Shown: positions 34,091 to 42,343 of the stretch, piece by piece
Position numbering within the stretch: position 1 is the first letter of the stretch
Layout of the letters: the number at the start of each line of letters is the position of its first letter
Origin: Flavobacteriales bacterium
GTDB taxonomy: Bacteria; Bacteroidota; Bacteroidia; Flavobacteriales_F; PHOS-HE28
Assembly (NCBI GenBank): GCA_023957375.1
Contig: JAMLHB010000003.1
Location: 69,830-133,829 of the forward strand
DNA length: 64,000 nucleotides
Reading direction: 5' to 3'
The notes under the pieces: generated by a model
What the model was told of the DNA's origin: nothing
Databases searched by the model: none
Seen by the model: only the letters and a program-made list of their open reading frames with translations
Made by a program: the position numbers and the translations under genes

Positions 34091-34098
34091 CGAAAGTA
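34091..34098 (-). promoter_or_regulatory. -7 element TACTTTCG before the response regulator
   Basis: Minus strand TACTTTCG, then CGCCG and the ATG at 34085. It is identical to the SRAP element at 13255 and predicts a leaderless two-component transcript. Confidence 0.45.
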
Positions 34099-34204
34099 CC
34101 GGGGAGATCCGGGAAGGAATCGGGAAGGCGATGACTCACGGCCAACTAAGGTTCCCGCTAGGAAAGGCAGAGGCTGCGTGTTGCGGGATGGAGGAGCCGG
34201 AAAC

Positions 34205-35080
34205 CTACGCCGCGCTCGTCACCACCTCTTTGCTCACCTTCTTGAACAGCCCTTGCAGCACGTTCCCTGGCCCGCACTCGATCACGTTGAGGGCGCCGGC
34301 GCCCAGCATGTTGCGCATGCTTTGCGTCCAGCGCACGGGCGCGGTGAGCTGCGCGATGAGGTTGGCCTTGATGCGGGCGGGGTCTTTGCGGCCGGTGGCG
34401 TCCACGTTCTGGAACACGGGGCAGCGCGGGTCGTGAATGGGCGTATAGGCGATGGCGGTGGCCAGTTCGGCGCGGGCCGGCTCCATCAGCGGGCTGTGGA
34501 AGGCCCCGCCCACGGGCAGCAGCAGGGCGCGCTTGGCACCGGCGGCCTTCAGCGCTTCGCAGGCGGCATTCACGGCCTCCAGGGTGCCACTGATCACCAA
34601 TTGTCCGGGGCAATTGTAGTTGGCCGGCACCACAATGCCTTCCACATCCGCGCAGATCTCCCCCACTTTTTCATCTTCCATCCCGAGGATGGCAGCCATG
34701 GTGCCCGGCTGCATCTCGCAGGCTTTCTGCATGGCATTGGCACGCGCGGCCACCAGCTTCAAGCCATCGCTGAATTCCATGGCCCCGGCGGCCACCAGTG
34801 CACTGAACTCGCCCAACGAGTGTCCCGCCACCATGTCGGGCTGGAAGGCATCGCCCATGGTTTTGGCCTTGATCACGCTGTGCAGGAAGATGGCCGGTTG
34901 CGTTACCTTGGTCTGCTTGAGGTCTTCCTCGGTGCCGTTGAACATCACGTCAGTGATGTTGAAGCCGAGGATGTTGTTGGCATGTTCGAAGAAGACGCGC
35001 GCATTGGCGTCGTTCTCGTACAGGTCCTTCCCCATGCCGGGGAACTGGCTGCCTTGGCCGGGGAAGACGTAAGCGTTCAT
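34205..35080 (-). CDS. fabD: Malonyl-CoA:ACP acyltransferase
   Basis: FabD loads malonyl groups onto acyl carrier protein for fatty-acid synthesis. The 291-residue protein starts at the ATG at 35078-35080; a longer frame upstream is not family-like. Motifs are VFPGQGSQFPGMG at the N-terminus, catalytic Ser88 in GHSLGE, GAFHSPLM around the catalytic His, and VIECGPGNVLQGL near the C-terminus. TATTTTCA on the minus strand (35101-35108) is a near -7 element 20 nt upstream. No other fab genes are next to it. Confidence 0.97.
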   Translation of the reverse strand: MNAYVFPGQGSQFPGMGKDLYENDANARVFFEHANNILGFNITDVMFNGTEEDLKQTKVTQPAIFLHSVIKAKTMGDAFQPDMVAGHSLGEFSALVAAGAMEFSDGLKLVAARANAMQKACEMQPGTMAAILGMEDEKVGEICADVEGIVVPANYNCPGQLVISGTLEAVNAACEALKAAGAKRALLLPVGGAFHSPLMEPARAELATAIAYTPIHDPRCPVFQNVDATGRKDPARIKANLIAQLTAPVRWTQSMRNMLGAGALNVIECGPGNVLQGLFKKVSKEVVTSAA

Positions 35081-35194
35081 GGGTGCAGGTATTGCGGCTG
35101 TGAAAATAGGGAGTGCAGGCAATCGCCGCACCGGGAACAACGAAGGGTGGAAAGGCCGCAGCGACCGATCCACCCTTCCCGTGGAAGGATGCGA

Positions 35195-35938
35195 TCACTT
35201 CCTGTTGCCGAACAGGCGCAGCAGGGCCAGGAAAAGGTTGAGGAAATCCAGGTAGAGGCTGAGCGCCCCCATCAGGGCCATTTTCTGCGCCATCTCGGTA
35301 CCGCCGATCATGGTGCCCCCGAGGTTCTTCAGGCGCTGCATGTCGTAGGCGGTGAGGCCGGTGAAAATGATCACGCTGAGGATGCTGATCACGTAGCTCA
35401 TGCCGTCATTCTTCAGGAACATGTTCACCAGGGAGGCGATCACGATGCCGATCAGGCCGATGAAGAGGATACTGCCCAGTTTGGTGAGGTCCGTCTTGGT
35501 GGTGTAGCCGGCCACGGCCATCAAGCCGAAAACGGCCGCCGTAACGAAGAACACCGTGGCGATGGAGGCGCTGGTATAGGCCAGGAAGATGAACGACAGG
35601 CTGGCGCCGGTTAGCGCCGAGTAGGCCACGAACACGGCCAGTAGCGCGCTACCGCTGAGGCGGTTCACCATGCCGCCCATCACAAAGACAAGTGCGAGCG
35701 GTGCCAACATCACCACCCAGCCCAGGATGGTCATCTTGCCGGTGGTGAAGTCGATCAAGCGGCCGATCAGGCTCATGTCATGCCCGAACCAGTAGGCTAC
35801 CCCCCCGCTGATGGCCAGCGCCATGGTCATGTAGGTAAAGACCTTGGCCAGAAAGGCGCGCACGTCATCGGGGTTGGCCACGATGGTATGCTGCAACGGG
35901 CTCTCGGGCGCGAGGTTGGACAGGGAACTTCGGAACAT
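35195..35938 (-). CDS. Bax inhibitor-1/YccA family membrane protein
   Basis: This 247-residue protein has seven hydrophobic segments after an N-terminal soluble part (HTIVANPDDVRAFLAKVFTYM). Family features include TYMTMALAISGGVAYW, the long run MTILGWVVMLAPLALVFVMGG, and the C-terminal GLTAYDMQRLKN and ALSLYLDFLNLFLALLRLF, which hold conserved aspartates thought to form a calcium- and pH-sensing pair. The family forms calcium-leak channels in some species. It starts 23 nt after folE on the same strand and may be co-transcribed with queD-folE. Confidence 0.93.
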   Translation of the reverse strand: MFRSSLSNLAPESPLQHTIVANPDDVRAFLAKVFTYMTMALAISGGVAYWFGHDMSLIGRLIDFTTGKMTILGWVVMLAPLALVFVMGGMVNRLSGSALLAVFVAYSALTGASLSFIFLAYTSASIATVFFVTAAVFGLMAVAGYTTKTDLTKLGSILFIGLIGIVIASLVNMFLKNDGMSYVISILSVIIFTGLTAYDMQRLKNLGGTMIGGTEMAQKMALMGALSLYLDFLNLFLALLRLFGNRK

Positions 35939-35961
35939 GTGGGTGCGTGATTGTTGTTTGT

Positions 35962-36636
35962 TCAGTGGAGCTTGGAGGCGACGAGTTTGATGAACTCTTC
36001 ACGGGTGCGGTGGTCCCGCAGGAAGATGCCGGTGAATGCCGAGGTGGTGGTGACGCTGTTCTGTTTTTGGATCCCCCGCATCTGCATGCAAAGATGCGAC
36101 GCTTCGATCACTACGGCTACCCCCATGGGCTTCAATGTTTCCTGGATGCAGTCCCTGATCTCGTTCGTCAAACGCTCCTGCACCTGCAAGCGGCGTGCAA
36201 AGGCGTCCACTACCCGGGGAATCTTGCTCAACCCGACAATATGTCCGTCCGGGATATAGGCCACGTGCGCCTTGCCGAAGAAGGGCAGCATGTGGTGCTC
36301 GCACATGCTGTACACCTCGATGTCCTTCACCAGCACCATCTGGCTGTACTCCTCCTTGAACATCGCGCTGCGCAGGATCTCCGCCGGGTCCATCTCATAG
36401 CCATGGGTGAGGAACTGCATGCTTTTGGCCACCCGTTCCGGGGTTTTCAGCAATCCTTCCCGTTCCGGGTCCTCCCCGATCTCCTTCAGTACTTCCTTGT
36501 AATGGGCGCTCAACCGCTTCACCGCCTCGGGATCGAATTTGTCGATCCGTTGGTACCCGTCCATGGGCGCTTGGATATCCACTTCCTGCGATACCAAGCG
36601 GCTGTGCGCCCCCGCGGATTTCAAGTTCTCCTTCAT
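35962..36636 (-). CDS. folE: GTP cyclohydrolase I
   Basis: FolE opens GTP to dihydroneopterin triphosphate, the entry point for folate and for queuosine precursors. The 224-residue protein has the zinc ligands Cys112 and Cys183 ([10 protein letters not shown] and SHLCMQMRG) with His115, and the family lines [13 protein letters not shown] and [15 protein letters not shown]. It starts 3 nt after the queD stop, so the two are tightly linked and probably feed the same product line. Confidence 0.97.
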   Translation of the reverse strand: MKENLKSAGAHSRLVSQEVDIQAPMDGYQRIDKFDPEAVKRLSAHYKEVLKEIGEDPEREGLLKTPERVAKSMQFLTHGYEMDPAEILRSAMFKEEYSQMVLVKDIEVYSMCEHHMLPFFGKAHVAYIPDGHIVGLSKIPRVVDAFARRLQVQERLTNEIRDCIQETLKPMGVAVVIEASHLCMQMRGIQKQNSVTTTSAFTGIFLRDHRTREEFIKLVASKLH

Positions 36637-36639
36637 CTG

Positions 36640-37059
36640 TTATGCTCCGTAGTATTCCACGCTGTTGTTCTCCGTTTCCTGCACTTTCACACAGTGCAAT
36701 TGCCCGCCGATCTGCTTCACCGGCCCTTCGAGCTGCTGCCAGATCGCCACTGCCAAGTTTTCCGTGGTGCTCCCAACACCCTTCATGAATGGCACATCCA
36801 GGTCCAGGTTCTTGTGGTCCACCACGTCGATCACATGCACGTGCATCAGGTGGCTCAACTGCTTCAGGTTAACCACAAAGCCGGTTTCCTTGTTCACTGC
36901 GGCCTTCACCGTCACCCACAACTCGTAATTGTGGCCATGCCAGTTCGGGTTGGAGCATTTACCGAAGACCTCCAAGTTCTTTTCGTCACCCCAAGCGGGG
37001 TTGCCGAGGCGATGGGCGGCACTGAAGCGCTCGCGGCGGGTGATGTGTACAATGGCCAT
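36640..37059 (-). CDS. queD: 6-carboxytetrahydropterin synthase/PTPS family
   Basis: From the ATG at 37057-37059 the 139-residue protein has the PTPS zinc histidines His16, His41 and His43 (FSAAHRLGN and NWHGHNYELWV), catalytic-type Cys35 in GKCSNPNWHG, and a C-terminal Glu (VQETENN). QueD makes carboxytetrahydropterin for preQ0 and queuosine; some relatives make pyruvoyl-tetrahydropterin for biopterin. Linkage to folE and a GluQ-like synthetase elsewhere in the window favour the queuosine route. A TACCTTTG promoter ends 15 nt before the ATG. Confidence 0.88.
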   Translation of the reverse strand: MAIVHITRRERFSAAHRLGNPAWGDEKNLEVFGKCSNPNWHGHNYELWVTVKAAVNKETGFVVNLKQLSHLMHVHVIDVVDHKNLDLDVPFMKGVGSTTENLAVAIWQQLEGPVKQIGGQLHCVKVQETENNSVEYYGA

Positions 37060-37074
37060 GTGGGGGGTTGGATG

Positions 37075-37082
37075 CAAAGGTA
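37075..37082 (-). promoter_or_regulatory. -7 element TACCTTTG before queD
   Basis: Minus strand TACCTTTG is a perfect -7 consensus, 15 nt before the queD ATG. It would drive queD-folE and perhaps the BI-1 gene. Confidence 0.5.
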
Positions 37083-37122
37083 GGGTCGGGGTTACAGGTG
37101 GGGATGGAAAGGGGGCAGGGCA

Positions 37123-37251
37123 ATGTCATTAGGTTAAGGGAGGGAGAGCACTGTTGTAGCATAGGCTTCCAGCCTGTGGAACGACAACTTCGCAGGCTGG
37201 AAGTCCGCGGAACATGATCCGTTGATAAATGCTCCCTTCACCTAATGACAT
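37123..37251. mobile_element. 129-bp element with 20-bp terminal inverted repeats (MITE-like)
   Basis: The outer arms are 37123-37142 and 37232-37251, which pair at 19 of 20 bases (ATGTCATTAGG, T or G, GAAGGGAG-type arms). Inside is a perfect 11-bp inverted repeat, CTTCCAGCCTG at 37166-37176 with CAGGCTGGAAG at 37193-37203. The element has no reading frame of its own. It fills the gap between the divergent queD and serS promoters. Terminal repeats with a nested palindrome suggest a non-autonomous mobile or dispersed structured element; target duplications are not evident. Confidence 0.55.
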
Positions 37252-37303
37252 GGGGGGCGAGGGTGCGTGGGGCGCTTTGCCCATCGAACCCCGCACCCCG
37301 GCT

Positions 37304-37311
37304 TACCTTCG
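37304..37311 (+). promoter_or_regulatory. -7 element TACCTTCG before serS
   Basis: TACCTTCG ends 22 nt before the serS ATG at 37334. It is the same octamer as that before the M23 peptidase gene at 52060. Confidence 0.5.
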
Positions 37312-37333
37312 CACGTTCAATCGAACCAAACCC

Positions 37334-38611
37334 ATGCTGGAGACCGCCTACCTGCGCAACCACCCCGACGAAGCCCGCAAGCGATTGGCCAAGCGGAACA
37401 TTGATGCGGAGGGGTTGCTGGCCCATGCCGCCGAGCTGGACGGGCAGCGCCGCACGGCACAGCAGGCATTGGACAACGAGTTGGCGGCCATGAACGACCA
37501 GGCCCGTGCCGTTGGCGAGCTGATGAAGGCTGGCAAGCGGGAGGAGGCGGAAGCCGCCAAGGCCAGGTCCGCTGCGCTGAAAGAAACCATCACCGGGCTA
37601 AAAGAGGCATTGGCCACTGCGGAAAAGGCGCTGGACGAGCATCTGTGGACCATCCCCAATACGCCGCAGGAGCGCGTCCCCAGTGGGAAAACGCCGGAGG
37701 ACAATGTGACGGTAATGCAGCAGGGCAACATTCCGGAGCTGCCTGCCGGCGCCAAGCCGCACTGGGACCTGGGCGCCGAATACGGCCTCTTCAGCCTGGA
37801 GGACGGCGTGAAGCTCACCGGGGCCGGCTTCCCCGTGTACCACGGCCAGGGTGCCAAACTGCAGCGCGCACTGATCGCCTTCTTTCTGGACCGCGCCATA
37901 GCCGCAGGCTATGCCGAAGTGATGCCGCCGTTGATGGTGAACGCCGACAGCGCCTTCGCCACCGGCCAACTGCCCGACAAGGAAGGCCAGATGTACCACG
38001 CCACGGCGGACGACCTGTACCTGATCCCCACGGCCGAGGTGCCCATCACCAACCTGTTCCGCGACACCATCGTGGAAGCGGCGCAACTGCCCATCAAACG
38101 CGTGGGCCATACGCCCTGCTTCCGCCGCGAAGCGGGGAGCTACGGCAAGGATGTGCGCGGCCTCAACCGCGTGCACCAGTTCGACAAGGTGGAGATCGTG
38201 CGCATTGAAGCACCTGCGGACAGCAACGCCGCACTGGATGAAATGGTGGACCACGTGAAGGGCCTGTTGGACGCACTGGAACTCCCCTACCGGCAACTGT
38301 TGCTCTGCGGCGGCGACATGGGCTTCACCAGCGCCATCACCTACGACATGGAAGTGTATGCCGCAGCCCAGGGCCGCTGGCTGGAGGTGAGCTCGATCAG
38401 CAACTTCGAAACCTACCAAAGCAACCGCCTGAAGCTGCGCTACCGCGGTACCGACAAGAAGCCGCACCTGGCCCACACCCTCAACGGCAGTGCCTTGGCC
38501 CTGGCCCGCATCGTGGCCGCCCTGCTGGAGAACAACCAAACGCCCGGCGGCATCCGCATCCCCAAGGCCCTGGAACCGTATACCGGCTTCGCCATGATCG
38601 TGAAAAAATGA
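37334..38611 (+). CDS. serS: Seryl-tRNA synthetase
   Basis: SerRS charges tRNA-Ser. The 425-residue protein starts at the ATG at 37334. It has the N-terminal coiled-coil arm (residues ~25-105) that contacts the long variable arm of tRNA-Ser, then class II motifs: motif 2 TPCFRREAGSYGKDVRGLNRVHQF and motif 3 NGSALALARIVAALLENNQ. It is the first gene of a run of five in which every start overlaps the previous stop as ATGA, so translation of the downstream genes is likely coupled to it. Confidence 0.98.
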   Translation: MLETAYLRNHPDEARKRLAKRNIDAEGLLAHAAELDGQRRTAQQALDNELAAMNDQARAVGELMKAGKREEAEAAKARSAALKETITGLKEALATAEKALDEHLWTIPNTPQERVPSGKTPEDNVTVMQQGNIPELPAGAKPHWDLGAEYGLFSLEDGVKLTGAGFPVYHGQGAKLQRALIAFFLDRAIAAGYAEVMPPLMVNADSAFATGQLPDKEGQMYHATADDLYLIPTAEVPITNLFRDTIVEAAQLPIKRVGHTPCFRREAGSYGKDVRGLNRVHQFDKVEIVRIEAPADSNAALDEMVDHVKGLLDALELPYRQLLLCGGDMGFTSAITYDMEVYAAAQGRWLEVSSISNFETYQSNRLKLRYRGTDKKPHLAHTLNGSALALARIVAALLENNQTPGGIRIPKALEPYTGFAMIVKK

Positions 38612-39150
38612 TGCACCCCATACCGGCGGCGGCCATCGGCACGTTGTTGGCAACATGCATCACCACCGGCTGCACCACCGACCCCGACCCGGCGCAGTTG
38701 GCCCTCACCATGCAATTGACCCGGCAGACCGACAGCATGATCGCCGAAATCGATGTGACGGACACGGCGGCCCTGCGCCACATGGCGGCCCTGTTCGCGG
38801 TGGAACGCACGGCGATCGAACAGCGCTTCAAGGACACCCTTTCGCCGCATGAGGCCGAAGTGCTCGGCAATTACCACCGCACCATGGCCGAGCGCCTGCC
38901 CGAACTGCTGGCGCAACGCAGCGGCCTGCGCGCCCGCATGGACAGCGCGGCCACGCGCCTGCATGACCTCCGCCACGACATGGAACTGGGCCTGATGAAC
39001 AGCCGCAAACGTTCGGAAGCACTGGAGGCCGAAAAGCGTTGGAACGTCTTCCTCCGGCAAAACTTGGACAGCCTCAACGCCCGTACGCAAACCTTGGTGC
39101 GCGACCGGAAAGCGTGGCGGGCCGCCATCGACAGCCTGCTGCGGCCATGA
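38608..39150 (+). CDS. Small coiled-coil lipoprotein, unknown function
   Basis: This 180-residue protein overlaps the serS stop by 4 nt. A short signal sequence ends in TCITTGCTT, giving a possible lipid-attached cysteine. The rest is helical and charged with heptad-like spacing (RMDSAATRLHDLRHDMELGLM, SRKRSEALEAEKRWN), suggesting a coiled coil. No family is recognised. The operon position between serS and a TPR protein suggests an envelope-assembly accessory, but that is inference. Confidence 0.65.
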   Translation: MMHPIPAAAIGTLLATCITTGCTTDPDPAQLALTMQLTRQTDSMIAEIDVTDTAALRHMAALFAVERTAIEQRFKDTLSPHEAEVLGNYHRTMAERLPELLAQRSGLRARMDSAATRLHDLRHDMELGLMNSRKRSEALEAEKRWNVFLRQNLDSLNARTQTLVRDRKAWRAAIDSLLRP

Positions 39151-41036
39151 CCTTCCCGATGAACCGCCTGCTCCGCCCGCTCGCCCTGTTGTTCCTGACC
39201 GTCTTCGGCGTGCAAGCCGCCCTGATGGCCCAGCCCGGCACCGATGAACAGCTCGCGGCGGAATACCTGCGGCAGGGGCAGTACGACAAGGCCGTGCTCT
39301 ACCTGGAAAAGCTCTACGACCGCCAGCCCTCCAACCTGTACTACGAGCAATTGCTCAAGGCCTACATCGGGCTGAAGGAATTCGGGCAGGCCGAAAAACT
39401 CGCCAAGGAACGCATGCGCAAGCAGGGTGGCGACCCGCAATACCTCGTGGACCTGGGCATGGTGCTCAAGCTGCAGGGCGACACCACCAAGGCCGGGCAG
39501 CAGTTCAACAAAGCGATCAAGGAACTGCGGCCGGACCAGGGCGCCATCCGCAACCTGGCCAATGCCTTCAGCCGGAACAATGAACTGGACCTTGCCTTGG
39601 AGACCTATGAAAAGGGCCGCAAAATGCTCAAGGGAGGCACCGATTTCTTTTATGAAACCGCCAACCTCCGCGCGGCCAAGGGCGATGTGCCCGGCATGGT
39701 GGGCGACTACCTGGACTTGCTACAGGTGAACCCCGCCTACCTGCAAGCAGTGCAGAACGGATTAGCCCGCTTCGTGGACTTCACCGCCGCCGATGACCGG
39801 TCGGACCTCCTGCGCACCGAACTGCTGCGCCGCATCCAGAAGCAGCCGGACAAAACGCTCTTCCAGGAAATGCTCATCTGGCTGTACATCCAGCGCAAGG
39901 ACCTCACCAGCGCCTTTGTGCAGAGCCGGGCCATGGACAAGCGCTTCAACGAGGGCGGCCAGCGCCTGATGGCCTTGGGCGACATCGCGGTAAACAACCA
40001 GGACTGGACCACGGCCGCCAAATGCTACGAATACGTCGCGGCCATGGGCAACGGCCAGCCGTGGTACACCGCAGCCAAGATCGGGCTGGTGGGCGCCATG
40101 GACGCCCGGATACGGGCCGCCTCCAACCCGGGGCCCGAGGAATTGGCACAGCTGCAACAGGCCTACGAAACCACCTTGGCCGAATTGGGCAAGACGGCCG
40201 CCAACGTTAAGCTCATCACCGGACTGGCCTCGTTGAAGGCCTATTACATCCAGGATGCCGCCGGTGCCGAGGAGCTCCTGCGCGACGCGATCAACCTGCC
40301 CGGCCTGGGGCGCAAGGAACAAGCCGGGCTGAAACTGCAGCTCGGCGACATCCTCCTGCTGGACGGCCAGATCTGGGATGCCTCGCTGCTTTTCTCCCAG
40401 GTGGACCTCGACTTCAAACAGGACGTGCTGGGCCATGAGGCACGCCTGCGCAACGCCAAGGTGAGCTTCTACACCGGTGATTTCCTCTGGGCCAAGGCCC
40501 AGCTGGACGTGCTGAAGGCCAGTACCAGCAAGCTGATCGCCAACGACGCCATGGAGCTCTCCCTGCTGATCACCGACAACCTCGGCGTGGACACCGTGAG
40601 CCCCGCGCTCAGCCTCTTCGCCCAAGCCCAGCTCCTCACCGTGCAGCACAAGTACGGTGAAGCCTTGGCCGCGTTGGACACGCTCACCGCCCGGTTTCCG
40701 ATGAGCAACCTCGCAGACGACGTGCTTTATGAACGGTTCCGCATCGCCTACGCCCAACACGACTACGCCGGGGCCGCCGGTTACCTGGAAAAGGTGGTGG
40801 AGCTGCACCCCAACGAAATCTTGGTGGACAACGCCATGTTCGACCTCGGCAAACTGTACGAAACCAAGCTCAACGACAAGGAGCAGGCCATGAAGTGGTA
40901 CGAAAAACTCCTGTTCGAACAGAGCGGGAGCATCTTCACCGCAGAGGCGCGCGAGCGCTACCGCAAACTGCGCGGCGACCACGACAACCTGGACACGCCC
41001 GAGCAGAAATTCCTCCTCGGCCCTACCGCCCCATGA
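39147..41036 (+). CDS. Exported TPR-repeat protein
   Basis: The 629-residue protein starts at the ATG at 39147, overlapping the upstream stop as ATGA. A signal peptide (MNRLLRPLALLFLTVFGVQAALMAQ) is followed by many tetratricopeptide helices, for example QLAAEYLRQGQYDKAVLYLEKLY and LAQAQLLTVQHKYGEALAALD. TPR superhelices hold protein partners; such periplasmic TPR proteins often serve outer-membrane assembly or secretion. The partner is unknown. Length and repeat content fit tetratricopeptide proteins of Bacteroidota. Confidence 0.85.
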   Translation: MTFPMNRLLRPLALLFLTVFGVQAALMAQPGTDEQLAAEYLRQGQYDKAVLYLEKLYDRQPSNLYYEQLLKAYIGLKEFGQAEKLAKERMRKQGGDPQYLVDLGMVLKLQGDTTKAGQQFNKAIKELRPDQGAIRNLANAFSRNNELDLALETYEKGRKMLKGGTDFFYETANLRAAKGDVPGMVGDYLDLLQVNPAYLQAVQNGLARFVDFTAADDRSDLLRTELLRRIQKQPDKTLFQEMLIWLYIQRKDLTSAFVQSRAMDKRFNEGGQRLMALGDIAVNNQDWTTAAKCYEYVAAMGNGQPWYTAAKIGLVGAMDARIRAASNPGPEELAQLQQAYETTLAELGKTAANVKLITGLASLKAYYIQDAAGAEELLRDAINLPGLGRKEQAGLKLQLGDILLLDGQIWDASLLFSQVDLDFKQDVLGHEARLRNAKVSFYTGDFLWAKAQLDVLKASTSKLIANDAMELSLLITDNLGVDTVSPALSLFAQAQLLTVQHKYGEALAALDTLTARFPMSNLADDVLYERFRIAYAQHDYAGAAGYLEKVVELHPNEILVDNAMFDLGKLYETKLNDKEQAMKWYEKLLFEQSGSIFTAEARERYRKLRGDHDNLDTPEQKFLLGPTAP

Positions 41037-41341
41037 TCATTTACAACGTAACCGTCAACGTGGACAGCGAGGTGCACGAAATGTGGCTCGCCTGGATGCG
41101 CAACACCCACCTGCCGGACATGATGCGCACGGGCCACTTCCAGGAGGCCCGCATCTGCCGCGTGCTCAGCGAGGGCGACTCGGGCGCCACCTATGCCGTG
41201 CAGTACACCTGCAAGGACATGGCCGAGTATGACAAGTACATCGCCCACCACTCCGAACGCATGCGGGCCGAGTCCGAGAAATATTACGGCGTAAAGGCCG
41301 TGGCCTTCCGTACCCTGCTGGAGGTGCTCCACACCGCATGA
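41033..41341 (+). CDS. DUF4286 family protein
   Basis: This 102-residue protein is embedded by ATGA overlaps at both ends. It opens MIIYNVTVNVDSEVHEMWLAWMRNTHLPDMM, the characteristic start of DUF4286, and has EYDKYIAHHSERMRAESEKYYG in the middle. The fold is predicted to be ferredoxin-like, as in dimeric alpha/beta-barrel proteins. Function is unknown. It is commonly next to rsmA in Bacteroidota, as seen here. Confidence 0.9.
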   Translation: MIIYNVTVNVDSEVHEMWLAWMRNTHLPDMMRTGHFQEARICRVLSEGDSGATYAVQYTCKDMAEYDKYIAHHSERMRAESEKYYGVKAVAFRTLLEVLHTA

Positions 41342-42105
41342 CCTTCGTTCGTGCCAAGAAGCACCTGGGCCAGCATTTCCTCCGCGATGAGGAGGCCGCC
41401 GCGCGCATCGCCGCCAGCCTCACCCTGCATGGTGGCTACCGCAACGTGCTGGAAGTGGGGCCGGGCACCGGCGCCCTCACCACGCACTTGGCGGGGCTCA
41501 CCGACATTGACCTGACGTGCATCGAGCTGGACGGTGAATCCGTGGCCCACCTCCACGCCAAATGGCCGCAACTGAACGTGGTGCACGGCGACCTCCTGCA
41601 AATGGACCTCACGCAATTGGCCGCACCACCCCTGGCCATCATCGGCAATTTCCCTTACAACATCAGCACGCAGATCATCTTCAAGGTGCTGGAAAACCGC
41701 GACCGGGTGCCCGAAGTGGTGGGCATGTTCCAGAAGGAGGTGGCCGACCGCCTTTGCGCAGGGCCTGGTAGCCGCATTTACGGCATCACCAGCGTGCTGG
41801 CGCAGCTCTGGTACAGCGTGGAACATTTGTTCATCGTGGAACCTGATGCCTTCATTCCCCCGCCCAAGGTGCGCAGCGCGGTGATCCGCATGCGGCGCAA
41901 CGGCCGGGCTTCCCTGCCAGTGGATGAAAAGTTGTTGGCCACCTTGGTGAAGACCGCCTTCGGGCAGCGGCGCAAGACATTGCACAATGCGCTGAAGGGC
42001 TTTGCACCATTGGCCGGTGGCGTACCTGCGGCTTACGCCCGGAAGCGGGCCGAGGAACTTTCCGTGGAGGAGTTCATCGCCTTGGCCATGGCCTGCGGGC
42101 GGTAA
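41338..42105 (+). CDS. rsmA: 16S rRNA (adenine1518-N6/adenine1519-N6) dimethyltransferase
   Basis: RsmA (KsgA) dimethylates two adenines at the 3' end of 16S rRNA during small-subunit maturation. The 255-residue protein has the start FVRAKKHLGQHFLRDEEAA, SAM-binding LEVGPGTGALT near residue 38 and the catalytic NFPYNIS near residue 104, with a helical C-terminal domain. It is the last gene of the coupled serS run. Loss of RsmA typically gives kasugamycin resistance. The call is secure. Confidence 0.97.
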   Translation: MTFVRAKKHLGQHFLRDEEAAARIAASLTLHGGYRNVLEVGPGTGALTTHLAGLTDIDLTCIELDGESVAHLHAKWPQLNVVHGDLLQMDLTQLAAPPLAIIGNFPYNISTQIIFKVLENRDRVPEVVGMFQKEVADRLCAGPGSRIYGITSVLAQLWYSVEHLFIVEPDAFIPPPKVRSAVIRMRRNGRASLPVDEKLLATLVKTAFGQRRKTLHNALKGFAPLAGGVPAAYARKRAEELSVEEFIALAMACGR

Positions 42106-42287
42106 AACCGGTACGGACGCTGTCTTCTGCATTCGGGTGGGGCGCACCCCCTCGGCCATCGCCACTCTTTCCATGAAAACGCGGGAATGTTTGCCGGAGG
42201 ATGGCACTGTGCATGTCCCCGGAGGGCCCTGGGCCACCCGACGCGCCACCATTCGCCGAAAGCCTGGCCCGCAAAGGCCGCCACAAT

Positions 42288-42325
42288 GAAAAAGGGCCGC
42301 CCCCGATGGAGGCAGCCCCTTGATG
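42288..42325 (-). terminator. Intrinsic terminator of the T9SS cargo gene
   Basis: On the minus strand AAGGGGCTGCC pairs with GGCGGCCCTT around a short loop, then a run of T residues follows. It lies just after the stop of the T9SS cargo gene. Confidence 0.7.
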
Positions 42326-42343
42326 CATGCACACAGCCCAAGC

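Noticed and set aside
37123-37251. T-box or riboswitch upstream of serS
   Set aside because: The element lies before the likely serS promoter at 37304, and no T-box sequence or terminator switch is present. The inverted ends suggest a repeat element.
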